NCBI RefSeq assembly: GCF_002863865.1
Contig: NZ_CP022684.1
Coordinates: 620,001-684,000 of the forward strand
Direction of reading: 5' to 3'
DNA: 64,000 nucleotides
Source: Ketobacter alkanivorans
Lineage (GTDB): Bacteria; Pseudomonadota; Gammaproteobacteria; Pseudomonadales; Ketobacteraceae
This document shows, piece after piece, positions 36,000-45,516 of this stretch (positions within the stretch are counted from its first letter, which is position 1; each line of letters starts with the position of its first letter). The notes under the pieces were generated by a model. It searched no databases. It was not told the DNA's origin and worked only from the letters and a program-made list of their open reading frames with translations. A program made the position numbers and the translations under genes.

Positions 36000-37736
36000 T
36001 CATCCAGTGACTTTGCGTACCAGTGCTCTTCCAATAATGCGCGCCTTCGCACCCATATTGAAGCGCTTTAAGTTAGTCACCACTATACCTTCAGTGAAAC
36101 GCGTTCGCTTGGAATAGTCAATTTTAACGTCGACGATAACCGGCACATTATCCTCCGCCATCGACCACGCTTTATCCAATATTTGATCCACATCAATATT
36201 GCGCTCAAGAGCCAAGAAGCGAGCCCCCGTTGCTTTGGCTACACCAGCCACATCCAAAGCACCCAATACGGTACAGGTTTTACGGTTATAGGGGATCTCT
36301 TGAGCCTGGGAAATTTGCGATAGCTCACCATCGTGAAAGACAAAAAACACCAACCCCAATTTAAGGGTTGCCGCTGTAAGTATCTCCATACAGGTCATTG
36401 TAAAGGCTCCATCCCCCACAATTGCGGCCACTTTCTGATTGCGATTCGCCAATTTTGTTGCGATGGCGGCAGGCACAGCGTAGCCCATACAGTTGAAATC
36501 CGTAGGCGATATAAAGTGGCCTGGCGTGTGAATGGGCATTAGCTCCGCCGCCAAGAACGTGTGGTTACCATCGTCCACAACAACAAAGTCATCATCAGCA
36601 ATGCTGCTACGCAAACCGCGAAAGAAGTGAAAGGGGTTAACACGATCCTTGCTGTCATGCTGCAACCAGGCCGAGGCGTACTCCTGTTTATCACGCTGAA
36701 TCTCATCGCGGACCCTATGCCGCTGGTTATTTGGCTCAGGTATCCGCTGCAGACCATCCCATAACATTTCCGATACCTGCTGAGCATCCCCCTCAATTGC
36801 TACCTTAGCGGGGAAATTTGCGCTGAACACCAATGGATTGATGTCGATATGGATCAGGTTTTGCGGCACCTTTACCCCAAAACTGCCAGTGGCTATTTCA
36901 CCAAAACGAGTGCCAATGGCAAGCATGCAGTCGCAGTCTTTAAACGCATTGGTTGCAGCAGGCACAGCATATTGCCCAAAACCCATACCGGTATGCAGCG
37001 GGTGATTTGCAGGAAAAGAACTTAAGCCTTGCAGTGTCGTGCACACAGGAGCGTTAAACAGATCTGCTATTTTGGTTATCCATTCTGTAGCGTTGCGGGC
37101 GCCCCACCCAACGAAAATACCGGGTTTCTTTGCCTGTGCCAGCAACTGCACCGCACGGTCCACCTCTCCAGACTCAACCAAGTTACTGGAACTGTATTGT
37201 GGTTTGTATTCAAGCAGTTGCTCTACTTCTCCGGTAAACAGCTGTAGGTTGACTGGAATTTCGATAAATACCGGGCCGGGCTCACCTTCGTTGGCAATGC
37301 GATGCGCTTCGTAGATCGTGGGAATAATTTCACTGTGACTATTTATCTTGTAGGTTTTCTTAGTGATTTCGGCAAGGAAATTCTGCTGATCCATTTCATG
37401 CAACTGATAGGTATACGGCACATCGGTGCGTACGCCACCAGAGATCACCAGCATTGGTATGCCATCCAGATAAGCTTCACCAATACCCGCAGAAGCGTAA
37501 GCGGCCCCTGCTGCCGGCACTATTACAATGGTTCCAATTGAATCCGACGTACGACTTACAGCATCAGCCATAAACGCAGCACCGGCCTCATGGGTTACCA
37601 ATATAGGATGAATGGATTCAGAGCTGTTCAGCTCATCATAAAGTTCGGTGTTGTGTACACCGGGGATGCCGAACGTAAAACGGACTCCAATTTGCTCCAA
37701 CGCGTAGCGTGCCAACCAAGCTCCCGTCTTTTTCAT
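36000..37736 (-). CDS. Thiamine-diphosphate-dependent enzyme, acetolactate-synthase-like
   Basis: A 578-residue ThDP enzyme with the three-domain layout of acetolactate synthase and benzoylformate decarboxylase. THEAGAAFMADAVSR near residue 50 carries the glutamate that activates ThDP. The central domain has KPGIFVGWGA. The ThDP motif is GDGAFTMTCMEI; at its far end the usual Asn-Asn is His-Asp in FFVFHDGEL, and the Asp can still bind magnesium. The fold is clear but the reaction is not: it could be a 2-oxoacid decarboxylase, a carboligase or an oxidase. It lies between the FAD dehydrogenase and the DHOD-like gene in one operon. Confidence 0.88.
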   Translation of the reverse strand: MKKTGAWLARYALEQIGVRFTFGIPGVHNTELYDELNSSESIHPILVTHEAGAAFMADAVSRTSDSIGTIVIVPAAGAAYASAGIGEAYLDGIPMLVISGGVRTDVPYTYQLHEMDQQNFLAEITKKTYKINSHSEIIPTIYEAHRIANEGEPGPVFIEIPVNLQLFTGEVEQLLEYKPQYSSSNLVESGEVDRAVQLLAQAKKPGIFVGWGARNATEWITKIADLFNAPVCTTLQGLSSFPANHPLHTGMGFGQYAVPAATNAFKDCDCMLAIGTRFGEIATGSFGVKVPQNLIHIDINPLVFSANFPAKVAIEGDAQQVSEMLWDGLQRIPEPNNQRHRVRDEIQRDKQEYASAWLQHDSKDRVNPFHFFRGLRSSIADDDFVVVDDGNHTFLAAELMPIHTPGHFISPTDFNCMGYAVPAAIATKLANRNQKVAAIVGDGAFTMTCMEILTAATLKLGLVFFVFHDGELSQISQAQEIPYNRKTCTVLGALDVAGVAKATGARFLALERNIDVDQILDKAWSMAEDNVPVIVDVKIDYSKRTRFTEGIVVTNLKRFNMGAKARIIGRALVRKVTG

Positions 37737-37762
37737 GATGCCTCGCCTTCAATGCAATTTAA

Positions 37763-39418
37763 TTAAGGATTTTGTTCGCCCCGTATCGAGCGCGCAGCCA
37801 CCCGACCGGTCAACACACATAAGGAAAGAAAGGTGCCTTCCAACGATCTCTTGCCATTGGCACCGCCGCCACCAAAACCTGCAGCTTCACCTATAGCATA
37901 CAACCCACTCAAGGCATTGCCCGCTGCATCCAATACTCGACAGTGATTATCGGTATGAATGCCACCCATACTTTTACGGCTGATGATGAATTCACGAATG
38001 GCCACTAACGGATAAGCGTTGAGGTCATCAATCTTTTGATACTTAAGGGTGCGAACCTTATCCCCCTTCCAACGTCTGGCATGCTCGATACGCCGCAGCT
38101 GATCATCATTATGAAAGGCTTCACCGCGGTCTATGACCTTATCATAGTGTCGCACATCACAAATCATGCCCGCTGTATCCACTGTCACCTCCGGGGTTAG
38201 ACTGTTCATTTTCTCCCCAAGCTCTTCCAAAGAATGCGCCGTGACCACATCGGGGCACTGACTTGTGAGGTAATCGTAAAGACGATCATTGCCTAAAAGA
38301 ATCTCTTTCATAAACGTTACCGGCTTTTTATCACGAAAGGCCGCATTGTGCTCAGATCCCGATATGGACATTTCCTTGCGCGCTATCTTGCGGTTCATAA
38401 CCTGCCAGGTATAACCGTGAGGCAATTCGCATATGCGTTGACACAAACCGTGGGTATCAAAACCGGTTACCAGTGGGTGAGGACCTATCCTGCGCCCAGT
38501 AGCATCCATCCACAATGCCGACTTGGGAGGAATCAGGCTCAGTCCATGGGCTGGCATACGGGGCTGAGGGTGCTGTATACCGGCAGCATAGTTCCATTGC
38601 CAATCAAGATGAGTAACGCTTGCCCCCAGCGCCTGCGCTGCATCGTGCAGCAAACCGTCCGAGTAACGGTGAGATCCGTTCAGGATCGTGGTGGGGACTT
38701 CGCCCCAGGTCGGGGGCCAGTTCTGCCTGACTTTCTCCAGGTTGCCATTGATGCCACCGGTGGCAACAATCGTGATATCCGCCTGATACTGAAATGGCTG
38801 CCCTGTCGCTTCATTTTGGCCTGTTACGCCACAGATTCGATCGTTGCTGCTGTCAAACCCATCGACACGGTGGCGAAACGCCATCTTTAAGTTCCCAGCC
38901 TTAGGGTGATGACGTAATTTCTGCTCCAGTACCCGCACCAGCTCCCAACCGGTACCCCAAACGATGTGATAGCGCGGCACGGAGTTGCCGGGCATGAATT
39001 CACCCCGCTCAACCCAGTTAACCGCCGGAAAGAACTGCACTCCCTGCTGCCTTAGCCATTGATAAACATCTGTTTTATTACGATAAGCATAAGCCTCAGC
39101 CCAATAACGAGGCCATTTGTCATCCGCTGAAAAGTCAGCAAATGACAGCCAGTCCCGCAACATAAGCTCCGGATCATCTTTGATGCCATTGATGCGCTGC
39201 AACGGCGTGCCACACAGAGCCATGCCACCAAAGGCTTCCTTCGCCAAACCGCCAAAATTGGTCGCTTCGTCCCTGTCCAGGATCAGTATGCGTTTGCCAC
39301 TGTCCAGCAACTCCAAAGCCGCCGTGATACCGGCAATACCAGCGCCAATAATGAGAATATCCGTGTTGTCCGCTTCCACTATGGGGATCTCCTTATGCCA
39401 CAGCTGATATAAGGTCAT
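37763..39418 (-). CDS. FAD-binding dehydrogenase (3-ketosteroid-dehydrogenase-like)
   Basis: A 551-residue flavoprotein of the FAD_binding_2 group. The dinucleotide motif is ILIIGAGIAGITAALELLDSG (about residues 25-45), followed by ILDRD. The C-terminal FAD motif is SGLYAIGEAAGFGGGGANGKRSLEGTF. TIVATGGINGNLEKVRQNWP matches FAD-binding dehydrogenases related to ketosteroid delta-1-dehydrogenase and fumarate reductase. The substrate is unknown. It is the first gene of the three-gene operon and is divergent from an aldehyde dehydrogenase gene. Confidence 0.9.
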   Translation of the reverse strand: MTLYQLWHKEIPIVEADNTDILIIGAGIAGITAALELLDSGKRILILDRDEATNFGGLAKEAFGGMALCGTPLQRINGIKDDPELMLRDWLSFADFSADDKWPRYWAEAYAYRNKTDVYQWLRQQGVQFFPAVNWVERGEFMPGNSVPRYHIVWGTGWELVRVLEQKLRHHPKAGNLKMAFRHRVDGFDSSNDRICGVTGQNEATGQPFQYQADITIVATGGINGNLEKVRQNWPPTWGEVPTTILNGSHRYSDGLLHDAAQALGASVTHLDWQWNYAAGIQHPQPRMPAHGLSLIPPKSALWMDATGRRIGPHPLVTGFDTHGLCQRICELPHGYTWQVMNRKIARKEMSISGSEHNAAFRDKKPVTFMKEILLGNDRLYDYLTSQCPDVVTAHSLEELGEKMNSLTPEVTVDTAGMICDVRHYDKVIDRGEAFHNDDQLRRIEHARRWKGDKVRTLKYQKIDDLNAYPLVAIREFIISRKSMGGIHTDNHCRVLDAAGNALSGLYAIGEAAGFGGGGANGKRSLEGTFLSLCVLTGRVAARSIRGEQNP

Positions 39419-39659
39419 TATCAGAGTCTACACCACAGCGTGGTTTGTACACTGTCGGGTACACGGCAATGCGGGTTTTTTGATCATGTTTTCAGACAGT
39501 TAAATATGTATACAAAGCGTCACTATCTGGTGTTTGCCGCGGCTCGACGGTTCTCGTAGAATGGGCAATTAATTAAAGTGATTTATAAACAGAACAATAA
39601 CGCCCGAAGGCGATCCATTTTGTAATATTGCCTAACTGTCTTTCAGAGGTTTGAACCCA
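39419..39659. promoter_or_regulatory. Divergent control region, FAD dehydrogenase / aldehyde dehydrogenase
   Basis: This 241-base region must hold both promoters. It contains TTTGTACAC (39444-39452) and, in the opposite orientation, GTATACAAA (39508-39516), which look like two related half-sites 55 bases apart. A regulator binding both is a guess. No regulator gene is adjacent. Confidence 0.3.
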
Positions 39660-41252
39660 ATGACTGCACCCCAAGACATCAAAGAACCAGGCCTGACCAT
39701 AGCCTACAACCCTGCCACTGGCGAAGAAATCGGCCAGGTTCCCAATACTGATCTGAACCAGCTACCTGAAATATTTGCCCATGCTCGAGCTGCGCAAAAG
39801 ATCTGGGCACACCGATCATTCAAGGAACGTGCGCGCGCCTTGCGCCTGATGCGTGATTACATTGTCGCCAATGCCGAAGAGTTGTCTGAAGTTGTCAGCA
39901 AAAGTAATGGAAAAACCCTGGTAGATGCTTTGGCAACAGAAGTGCTGCCCTGCACATTAGCCTGTGATTGGTACGGCAAGCATGCAGAAAAAGTACTGAA
40001 AGAGAAAAAACTACCTATCGACAGCCCCTTGTTCATTAACAAACGGACCGTGATCCAGCGTAAGCCGTTAGGCGTTGTGGGCATTATCAGCCCTTGGAAT
40101 TACCCGCTTTCGATCCCGTTTGGTGAGGTCATCATGGGGCTGATGGCTGGAAACGCCATCATCCTGAAGGTTGCCGCTGCGACCCCTCTGGTGGGCGAAG
40201 CCATTAACAAAATCATCGAAGCAGGTCATTTGCCCAAAGGCTTGTTCCAGCAGATAGTGGGTTCAGGCGGCGCTGTATCACAAGCGTTTTTCGACCACAG
40301 CATTGATAAGATTTTCTTTACTGGCTCTGTGCCTGTGGGCAAACAACTGATGGAGCAGGCATCCAAAACCCTGACACCTCTGTCATTGGAGCTGGGCGGC
40401 AATGACCCGATGCTGGTATTTGAAGATGCTGATTTAGAGCGTGCCACCAATGGAGCCGCTTGGGCAGGGTTCCAGAACGCAGGTCAATCCTGTGGTGGTG
40501 TGGAGCGTATTTACGTTCATGAATCCGTATATGAGCCATTCCTTGAGCTGATGAAGAAAAAGACCGCAGCCATGCGTCATGGCGTTGGTCAGGGCTTCGA
40601 CGTAGACATGGGTTCCCTAACCACCCGTGGCCAGCTCAATACCGTTGAACAACATATGGAAGACGCTTTGGCCAAGGGTGCGAAAATTGAGGCGCAATCC
40701 AAACCGGTTGGCCCGCAGAATGGCTATTTCCATCCCGCTACACTGCTGAGCGGAACCACCAACGACATGTTGCTGGTTAATGACGAAACCTTTGGCCCCA
40801 TCATCCCCGTCATGAAATTCTCCACTGAAGAAGAAGCCATTGCATTAGCCAATGAGTCTCACCTGGCTCTTACTTCCTCCATTTGGACTCGAGATTTGAA
40901 GCGCGGCAAGCGTGTGGCTGGCCTACTTGAATCAGGCGTGACCACCATTAACGACCATCTTTACACTCACGGCATATCTGAAATGCCATGGGGTGGCTGG
41001 AAACATTCTGGCTTGGGCCGAACCCACGGCCATGAAGGCTTGCTGGAAATGACCCACGCGAAAGCCATCAACTGGGATATCCTGCCCATGAAGCGTAATG
41101 CCTGGTGGTATCCGTTTGATGAAAACACCTACAACGCGCTGTTAAAGGCTCAGCGGATGATGTACCCACAGGATGCCAAGGAATTCCTCGGTAGCGCCCT
41201 GGGCGCAGCACCTACAATGGTGAAAAAAATGCTGACCCGCTGGAAGGTGTAG
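39660..41252 (+). CDS. Aldehyde dehydrogenase family protein
   Basis: The ATG at 39660 gives 530 residues; a TTG at 39651 is also in frame but leaves only two bases after the AGAGG ribosome-binding site. The catalytic cysteine lies in AGQSCGG (Cys278 from this start) and the general-base glutamate in SLELGGND (Glu244). IISPWNYPLSIPFGEV and FTGSVPVGKQL are the NAD-binding loops. The last 45 residues exceed typical ALDHs and resemble the membrane-associated or long-chain type. It oxidises aldehydes to acids. Divergent placement beside the FAD and ThDP enzymes suggests a role in the same pathway. Confidence 0.92.
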   Translation: MTAPQDIKEPGLTIAYNPATGEEIGQVPNTDLNQLPEIFAHARAAQKIWAHRSFKERARALRLMRDYIVANAEELSEVVSKSNGKTLVDALATEVLPCTLACDWYGKHAEKVLKEKKLPIDSPLFINKRTVIQRKPLGVVGIISPWNYPLSIPFGEVIMGLMAGNAIILKVAAATPLVGEAINKIIEAGHLPKGLFQQIVGSGGAVSQAFFDHSIDKIFFTGSVPVGKQLMEQASKTLTPLSLELGGNDPMLVFEDADLERATNGAAWAGFQNAGQSCGGVERIYVHESVYEPFLELMKKKTAAMRHGVGQGFDVDMGSLTTRGQLNTVEQHMEDALAKGAKIEAQSKPVGPQNGYFHPATLLSGTTNDMLLVNDETFGPIIPVMKFSTEEEAIALANESHLALTSSIWTRDLKRGKRVAGLLESGVTTINDHLYTHGISEMPWGGWKHSGLGRTHGHEGLLEMTHAKAINWDILPMKRNAWWYPFDENTYNALLKAQRMMYPQDAKEFLGSALGAAPTMVKKMLTRWKV

Positions 41253-41280
41253 CGATATCCGCACAGAAGCTCAACTAAAG

Positions 41281-41307
41281 AAGCCCGGTTTACACCGGGC
41301 TTTTTGT
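41281..41307. terminator. Bidirectional terminator (aldehyde dehydrogenase / amidase)
   Basis: AAGCCCGG and CCGGGCTT form a stem followed by TTTTTGTT on the plus strand and CTTCTTT on the minus strand. It separates two convergent genes. Confidence 0.88.
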
Positions 41308-41311
41308 TATT

Positions 41312-42787
41312 TCAGTATCCAGGGGGCGCCTGGAAAGTGATCCCTGCTTTTTCCAGCAGCTTGGCAAAACGAATGGTGGTCTTGTCCTCATAAGGCGCAC
41401 CCACAATCTGCACGTTCACTGGCAGACCCTCTTTAGTCACCCCCACGGGAGCACTGGTGGCCGGTAGCCCCATCAGGGTTGCAGGCGCTATCCACATAAA
41501 CAAGTCCGGGTAATTACGCTGCTTTCCGTCTACTGTGATTTTACGCAGCAACATTTCTGGTTGCTGGAGGTGCTTGAAGGTGGTGGTCATCGCTACAGGG
41601 CACAACACCACATCGAACTCATCAAATACTGCCTTGAATTTCTCCCTCAAACGATAGCGTTTTTCACTGGCTCGCAACCAGTCCACATGGGACTGACCGG
41701 CACCTATCAGGTAATTATCGAATAACTTGGGAAGCTTAAAACGGGAACCTAACTTTTCAAAAACCGGAGCAGCCAGCGACATCACTGTACGCTCAACCTT
41801 TTTATGGGACGCTCCCATCACACCACCGATCAACTTCAGATACGTAGGGTAGAACGTCTCAAGGTTCATGCCCAGAGGTGACCCAGTGGTAACTGAGACA
41901 CCCTGCTCTTCCAATGTGCGTTTTAACTGTGCATACGCTGGCTGCATGTCTGAACCTATAGGGCACAACGGATCGTCGAACCAGAACAGCACACGGAAAT
42001 CCTGCAGTTTACGTTGCTTCGCGGCCGGAAGTTTAAGATTCCAGCCCGGCTCCATCAACGGCGATGGACCGGTCACCACATCCATCAGCATCTGTAAATC
42101 GTCGGCGGTTCTGGCCATTGGGCCGGCCACCGCCAGATCAGTCTCGCTCAACACGCCAGGAGGGCCAGGAATATGGCCTCGCAGCGAAATGATACCGTGG
42201 GTGGGCTTGTGCCCATACACTCCACAAAAGTGAGCAGGCGTACGAATGGAACCGCCAATATCCGAACCCAACTCTACCGAGGTAAATCCGGCCGCCAACG
42301 AAGCCGCCGCGCCGCCGGAAGACCCACCCGGGGTATATTGAACGTTCCATGGATTGTGAGTAGTGCCGTATACCTTGTTATAACTCTGAATATCAGACGC
42401 AAAGAGCGGTACGTTGGTTTTCCCAAACACGATGGCTCCGGCGTCTTCGAGCCTTTGCACTGCAACAGCATTCTTCTTTGGCAGGTGATCTTTTAAACTG
42501 GGGGCACCGGCGACGCACGGCATACCCACCACTTCGTAGGTGTCTTTTACTGTCATGGGCAAACCATGTAGTGGCCCCCAACTTTTACCATCAATGCGCG
42601 CTTTATCGGCAGCATCCGCTCGCGCCCGGGCAGCGGAGAAATCAGTCGCTATAACAGCGTTTAACTGCGGGTTGAGTCGTTCTATGCGTTTTATATAGTA
42701 ATCCAACAGCTGACGACTGGTCAGCTTGCCATTCTTCATATCCGTCAGTAATTGCTTGGCGCTGTGATAGGCCCACTCAGTCGTCAC
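41312..42787 (-). CDS. Amidase signature-family enzyme
   Basis: The GTG at 42787 follows AGGGGAAAGAGA and gives 491 residues; an earlier in-frame GTG at 42808 has no good ribosome-binding site. The Ser-cisSer-Lys triad of amidases is complete: Lys in LPMTVKDTYE, the cis-Ser in GGSSGGAAASLA, and the nucleophilic Ser in GSDIGGSIRTPAHFCG. GatA-type motifs around it are typical, but there are no gatB or gatC neighbours and the C-terminal third differs from GatA, so it is a catabolic or detoxifying amide hydrolase. The substrate is unknown. Confidence 0.92.
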   Translation of the reverse strand: MTTEWAYHSAKQLLTDMKNGKLTSRQLLDYYIKRIERLNPQLNAVIATDFSAARARADAADKARIDGKSWGPLHGLPMTVKDTYEVVGMPCVAGAPSLKDHLPKKNAVAVQRLEDAGAIVFGKTNVPLFASDIQSYNKVYGTTHNPWNVQYTPGGSSGGAAASLAAGFTSVELGSDIGGSIRTPAHFCGVYGHKPTHGIISLRGHIPGPPGVLSETDLAVAGPMARTADDLQMLMDVVTGPSPLMEPGWNLKLPAAKQRKLQDFRVLFWFDDPLCPIGSDMQPAYAQLKRTLEEQGVSVTTGSPLGMNLETFYPTYLKLIGGVMGASHKKVERTVMSLAAPVFEKLGSRFKLPKLFDNYLIGAGQSHVDWLRASEKRYRLREKFKAVFDEFDVVLCPVAMTTTFKHLQQPEMLLRKITVDGKQRNYPDLFMWIAPATLMGLPATSAPVGVTKEGLPVNVQIVGAPYEDKTTIRFAKLLEKAGITFQAPPGY

Positions 42788-42890
42788 TTCTCTTTCCCCT
42801 GTATACACTACAAATTAAAACCGGACGGTCAGATTAACCCAGCCCGATTCAAATTCCAATCGAGCATAATGCTGTGGTCTCAGGCCTCGC

Positions 42891-43640
42891 CTAGAATGTT
42901 TTTTCTGATCCGGCACGACGATGACGCAGAAATAGTTCAAGCTCCCACGGCCTCATGGCCAACACCAGACTGGTTCCATGTCGATCGTCCAGAGGGTAAC
43001 TGAGATCCTGCTGATGCATTCTGCGAAAATCCCCAGCCAGCCGCTCAAGTTTTTGCATCATAATGGCATTCGAAGTTCGCGTTAACATACCTGTGACAAA
43101 CAATCTGATCTCGCCGGGGCTTTCGAACCGACTCTTGAAAAAGTCATGCTGAACTTGTGTTTCGAAAAACCGTTGAATAGGCCCGTTTTTTTGCCATTGA
43201 AAGTCCGTGGTAATTAATGGCTTTATTCTGTTCCCAGGCAACAGATCAATCAATTTGATGCGGTCGAGCTTTGCCAGGCACTGGATCAGTTCCGCCTCAG
43301 AAAAATCATAATTGGATACGATCTGCTCAAATGTCCATTGATTCAGTGCTGAGAGCGCCACAATAAGCAGTTTCTCGTTTTCCACCAGTTGCTGTTCCTG
43401 TTCGAGGGTAAGATGGCTTATTTTTCTTGCCCTCTCTACGCGCCGGGCCAAATCGCTGATCTCGATGCCTGCCAGCTCGCAAACACTGTCCAACCTCGTT
43501 AGCGAAAACTGCTTTTCAGAAAACAATCGCTTTACGCTGGCCAATGACATATCCAAATGATCTGCCACTTGGCTGTAGGTAATGGATTGCTCTTTTAATA
43601 CCTGTTTTAATGCATCGATTAGTGCAACGGTTTGCGCCAT
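42891..43640 (-). CDS. XRE-family helix-turn-helix regulator
   Basis: Starting at the ATG at 43640, eight bases after the exporter stop codon, the protein has 249 residues. A longer frame to 43682 would overlap the exporter gene. The N-terminal helix-turn-helix is ITYSQVADHLDMSLASVKRLFSEKQFSLTRLDSVCELAGI (about residues 20-60). The remaining 180 residues are mostly helical and unassigned. They may sense a ligand or hold the dimer. Being behind the Atm1-type exporter in the same operon, it may regulate that transporter, but this is inferred from position only. Confidence 0.85.
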   Translation of the reverse strand: MAQTVALIDALKQVLKEQSITYSQVADHLDMSLASVKRLFSEKQFSLTRLDSVCELAGIEISDLARRVERARKISHLTLEQEQQLVENEKLLIVALSALNQWTFEQIVSNYDFSEAELIQCLAKLDRIKLIDLLPGNRIKPLITTDFQWQKNGPIQRFFETQVQHDFFKSRFESPGEIRLFVTGMLTRTSNAIMMQKLERLAGDFRRMHQQDLSYPLDDRHGTSLVLAMRPWELELFLRHRRAGSEKTF

Positions 43641-43648
43641 GATCTCGA

Positions 43649-45436
43649 TTACTCCGTCTCGGAATGCATTTGTACGCGCCACATATCCTGATAACGACCA
43701 GACTGCTTTAATAAATCATCATGACTGCCACGCTCTACTATTTCACCCTCTTCCAGTACGATGATTTCATCGCAATCCACCACGGTCGAAAGGCGATGAG
43801 CGATCATGAGGGTGGTATGATCACGGGCAATTTTTTGCAAAGATTGATTGATGGCCTGCTCGGTTCTGGAATCCAAAGAGGATGTAGACTCGTCAAATAG
43901 AAAAATTCGAGGCCGCTTAAGCAGGGTTCTGGCGATGGCGATACGTTGTTTCTCGCCGCCGGATACTTTCAGCCCCCGCTCACCGACCAAAGTGTTATAA
44001 CCTTTGGGCAGTTTTTCGATGAAAGCAGACAACATTGCGTGTTGACTGGCATCCAGTATTTCTTGCTCGCTTGCATCAGGACGACCATAGCGTATGTTCT
44101 CCTGCAGTGTATCGTTGAACAACACGGTATCCTGAGGCACCACTCCAATGGCAGCTCGCAGGCTATCTTGTGTCAGATCACGCACGGCATGATCACCAAT
44201 ATAAATGTCCCCTTCATTTGCTTCGTAAAACCGAAACAACAAACGCGCAATAGTGGATTTACCGGCACCGCTGGGGCCAACGATTGCTACCTTTTTGCCT
44301 GCCGGTACGGTGAAGGATACATTTTTAAGTATGGGTCGATCCGGATGATAGGAGAAACTCACATTGTCAAAACGAATGCCATCTGCGCCCACGGGTAAGG
44401 CTTCAGCATGATCAGAGTCCTGAATTGCGGGGGTCACATCCAGTATATCGAACATCCCCTCAACATCAGCCAACGCCCGCTTCATTTCACGGTAAACAAA
44501 GCCCAGCGCATTTAGGGGAATAAATACCTGAATCATAAGCGCATTGATCATGGCGAGATCACCCAGGGTCATCAGTCCATCCTGCACTTGATACGCGGCA
44601 ATTAACATCATCACGGCGATGCTGGACGCTATAATCAAAGCCTGCCCGGAATTCAACGCCGCCAGGCTAAGATGGTTGGTGACTTTTGCCTGCTCCCGCT
44701 CTAACAGATTGGCGGCGTACAGCTTTGACTCGTAATGTTCGTTGTTAAAGTATTTAACCGTTTCGTAATTGAGCAAACTATCGATAGCTCGCGTGTTGGC
44801 TTGATTGTCTTTCATGTTGGCGGCCCGCACGAACTCTGTACGCCAATTAGTAACCACCACCGAGAACCCAATGTAGACCACCACCGCAAACAAGGTGATC
44901 CAAACAAAAATCAAATCAAACTGCAGAGCAAAGATAGCAATCACCAAGGCTACCTCCACCAAAATTGGCACAACACTGAACACCAGGGAGCGAAGCAAAA
45001 ACGAAACACCGCTGGTTCCCCTTTCGATATCGCGGGATAACCCGCCGGTTTTACGGCTCAAATGGTATTCCAGATCCAGTCGGTGCAGGTGCTCAAACAC
45101 TGTCAGCCCCAAGCGCGACAAAGTGCGTTCTGCCACCCGCCCGAACACGGCGTCGCGCAGCTCACCAAACAGCACGCTGCTGAAACGCAATATACCGTAG
45201 GCAAACACCATAGCCACTGGAACCGCAACGGCTTGAACCGCCAGGGACTTATCCAGAGAATCGACAATATACTTAAGTGAGACCGGCACCCCAACGTTGG
45301 CGAGCTTAGCGATAATCAGCAACACCAATGCAAAACCGACCCTTATGCGGAATAACCACAGATACGGCACCAATTTTGCCAAAACACGCCAATCCACATT
45401 GGATCGCTGAACCGCACCGTACATTCTGTCGTGCAT
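43649..45436 (-). CDS. Atm1-type ABC exporter (fused permease and ATPase)
   Basis: A 595-residue half-transporter: six membrane helices (about 25-310) followed by the ATPase. The membrane part carries Atm1 hallmarks, YHLSRKTGGLSRDIERGTSG (about 124-143) and AIDSLLNYETVKYFNNE (about 217-233). The ATPase has Walker A VGPSGAGKST, signature VSGGEKQRIAIA and Walker B IFLFDESTSSLD. Atm1-like exporters move glutathione-based compounds, in mitochondria linked to iron-sulfur cluster assembly and in bacteria linked to metal tolerance. It should work as a homodimer. The XRE regulator gene follows within eight bases. Confidence 0.94.
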   Translation of the reverse strand: MHDRMYGAVQRSNVDWRVLAKLVPYLWLFRIRVGFALVLLIIAKLANVGVPVSLKYIVDSLDKSLAVQAVAVPVAMVFAYGILRFSSVLFGELRDAVFGRVAERTLSRLGLTVFEHLHRLDLEYHLSRKTGGLSRDIERGTSGVSFLLRSLVFSVVPILVEVALVIAIFALQFDLIFVWITLFAVVVYIGFSVVVTNWRTEFVRAANMKDNQANTRAIDSLLNYETVKYFNNEHYESKLYAANLLEREQAKVTNHLSLAALNSGQALIIASSIAVMMLIAAYQVQDGLMTLGDLAMINALMIQVFIPLNALGFVYREMKRALADVEGMFDILDVTPAIQDSDHAEALPVGADGIRFDNVSFSYHPDRPILKNVSFTVPAGKKVAIVGPSGAGKSTIARLLFRFYEANEGDIYIGDHAVRDLTQDSLRAAIGVVPQDTVLFNDTLQENIRYGRPDASEQEILDASQHAMLSAFIEKLPKGYNTLVGERGLKVSGGEKQRIAIARTLLKRPRIFLFDESTSSLDSRTEQAINQSLQKIARDHTTLMIAHRLSTVVDCDEIIVLEEGEIVERGSHDDLLKQSGRYQDMWRVQMHSETE

Positions 45437-45516
45437 AGTGTTACCTTAATTTCCCCAAACAGTCTTTTCTTGCTATAAAGCCAACTGAAGATCATTCAGT
45501 ATGGATTGCAAACCCT

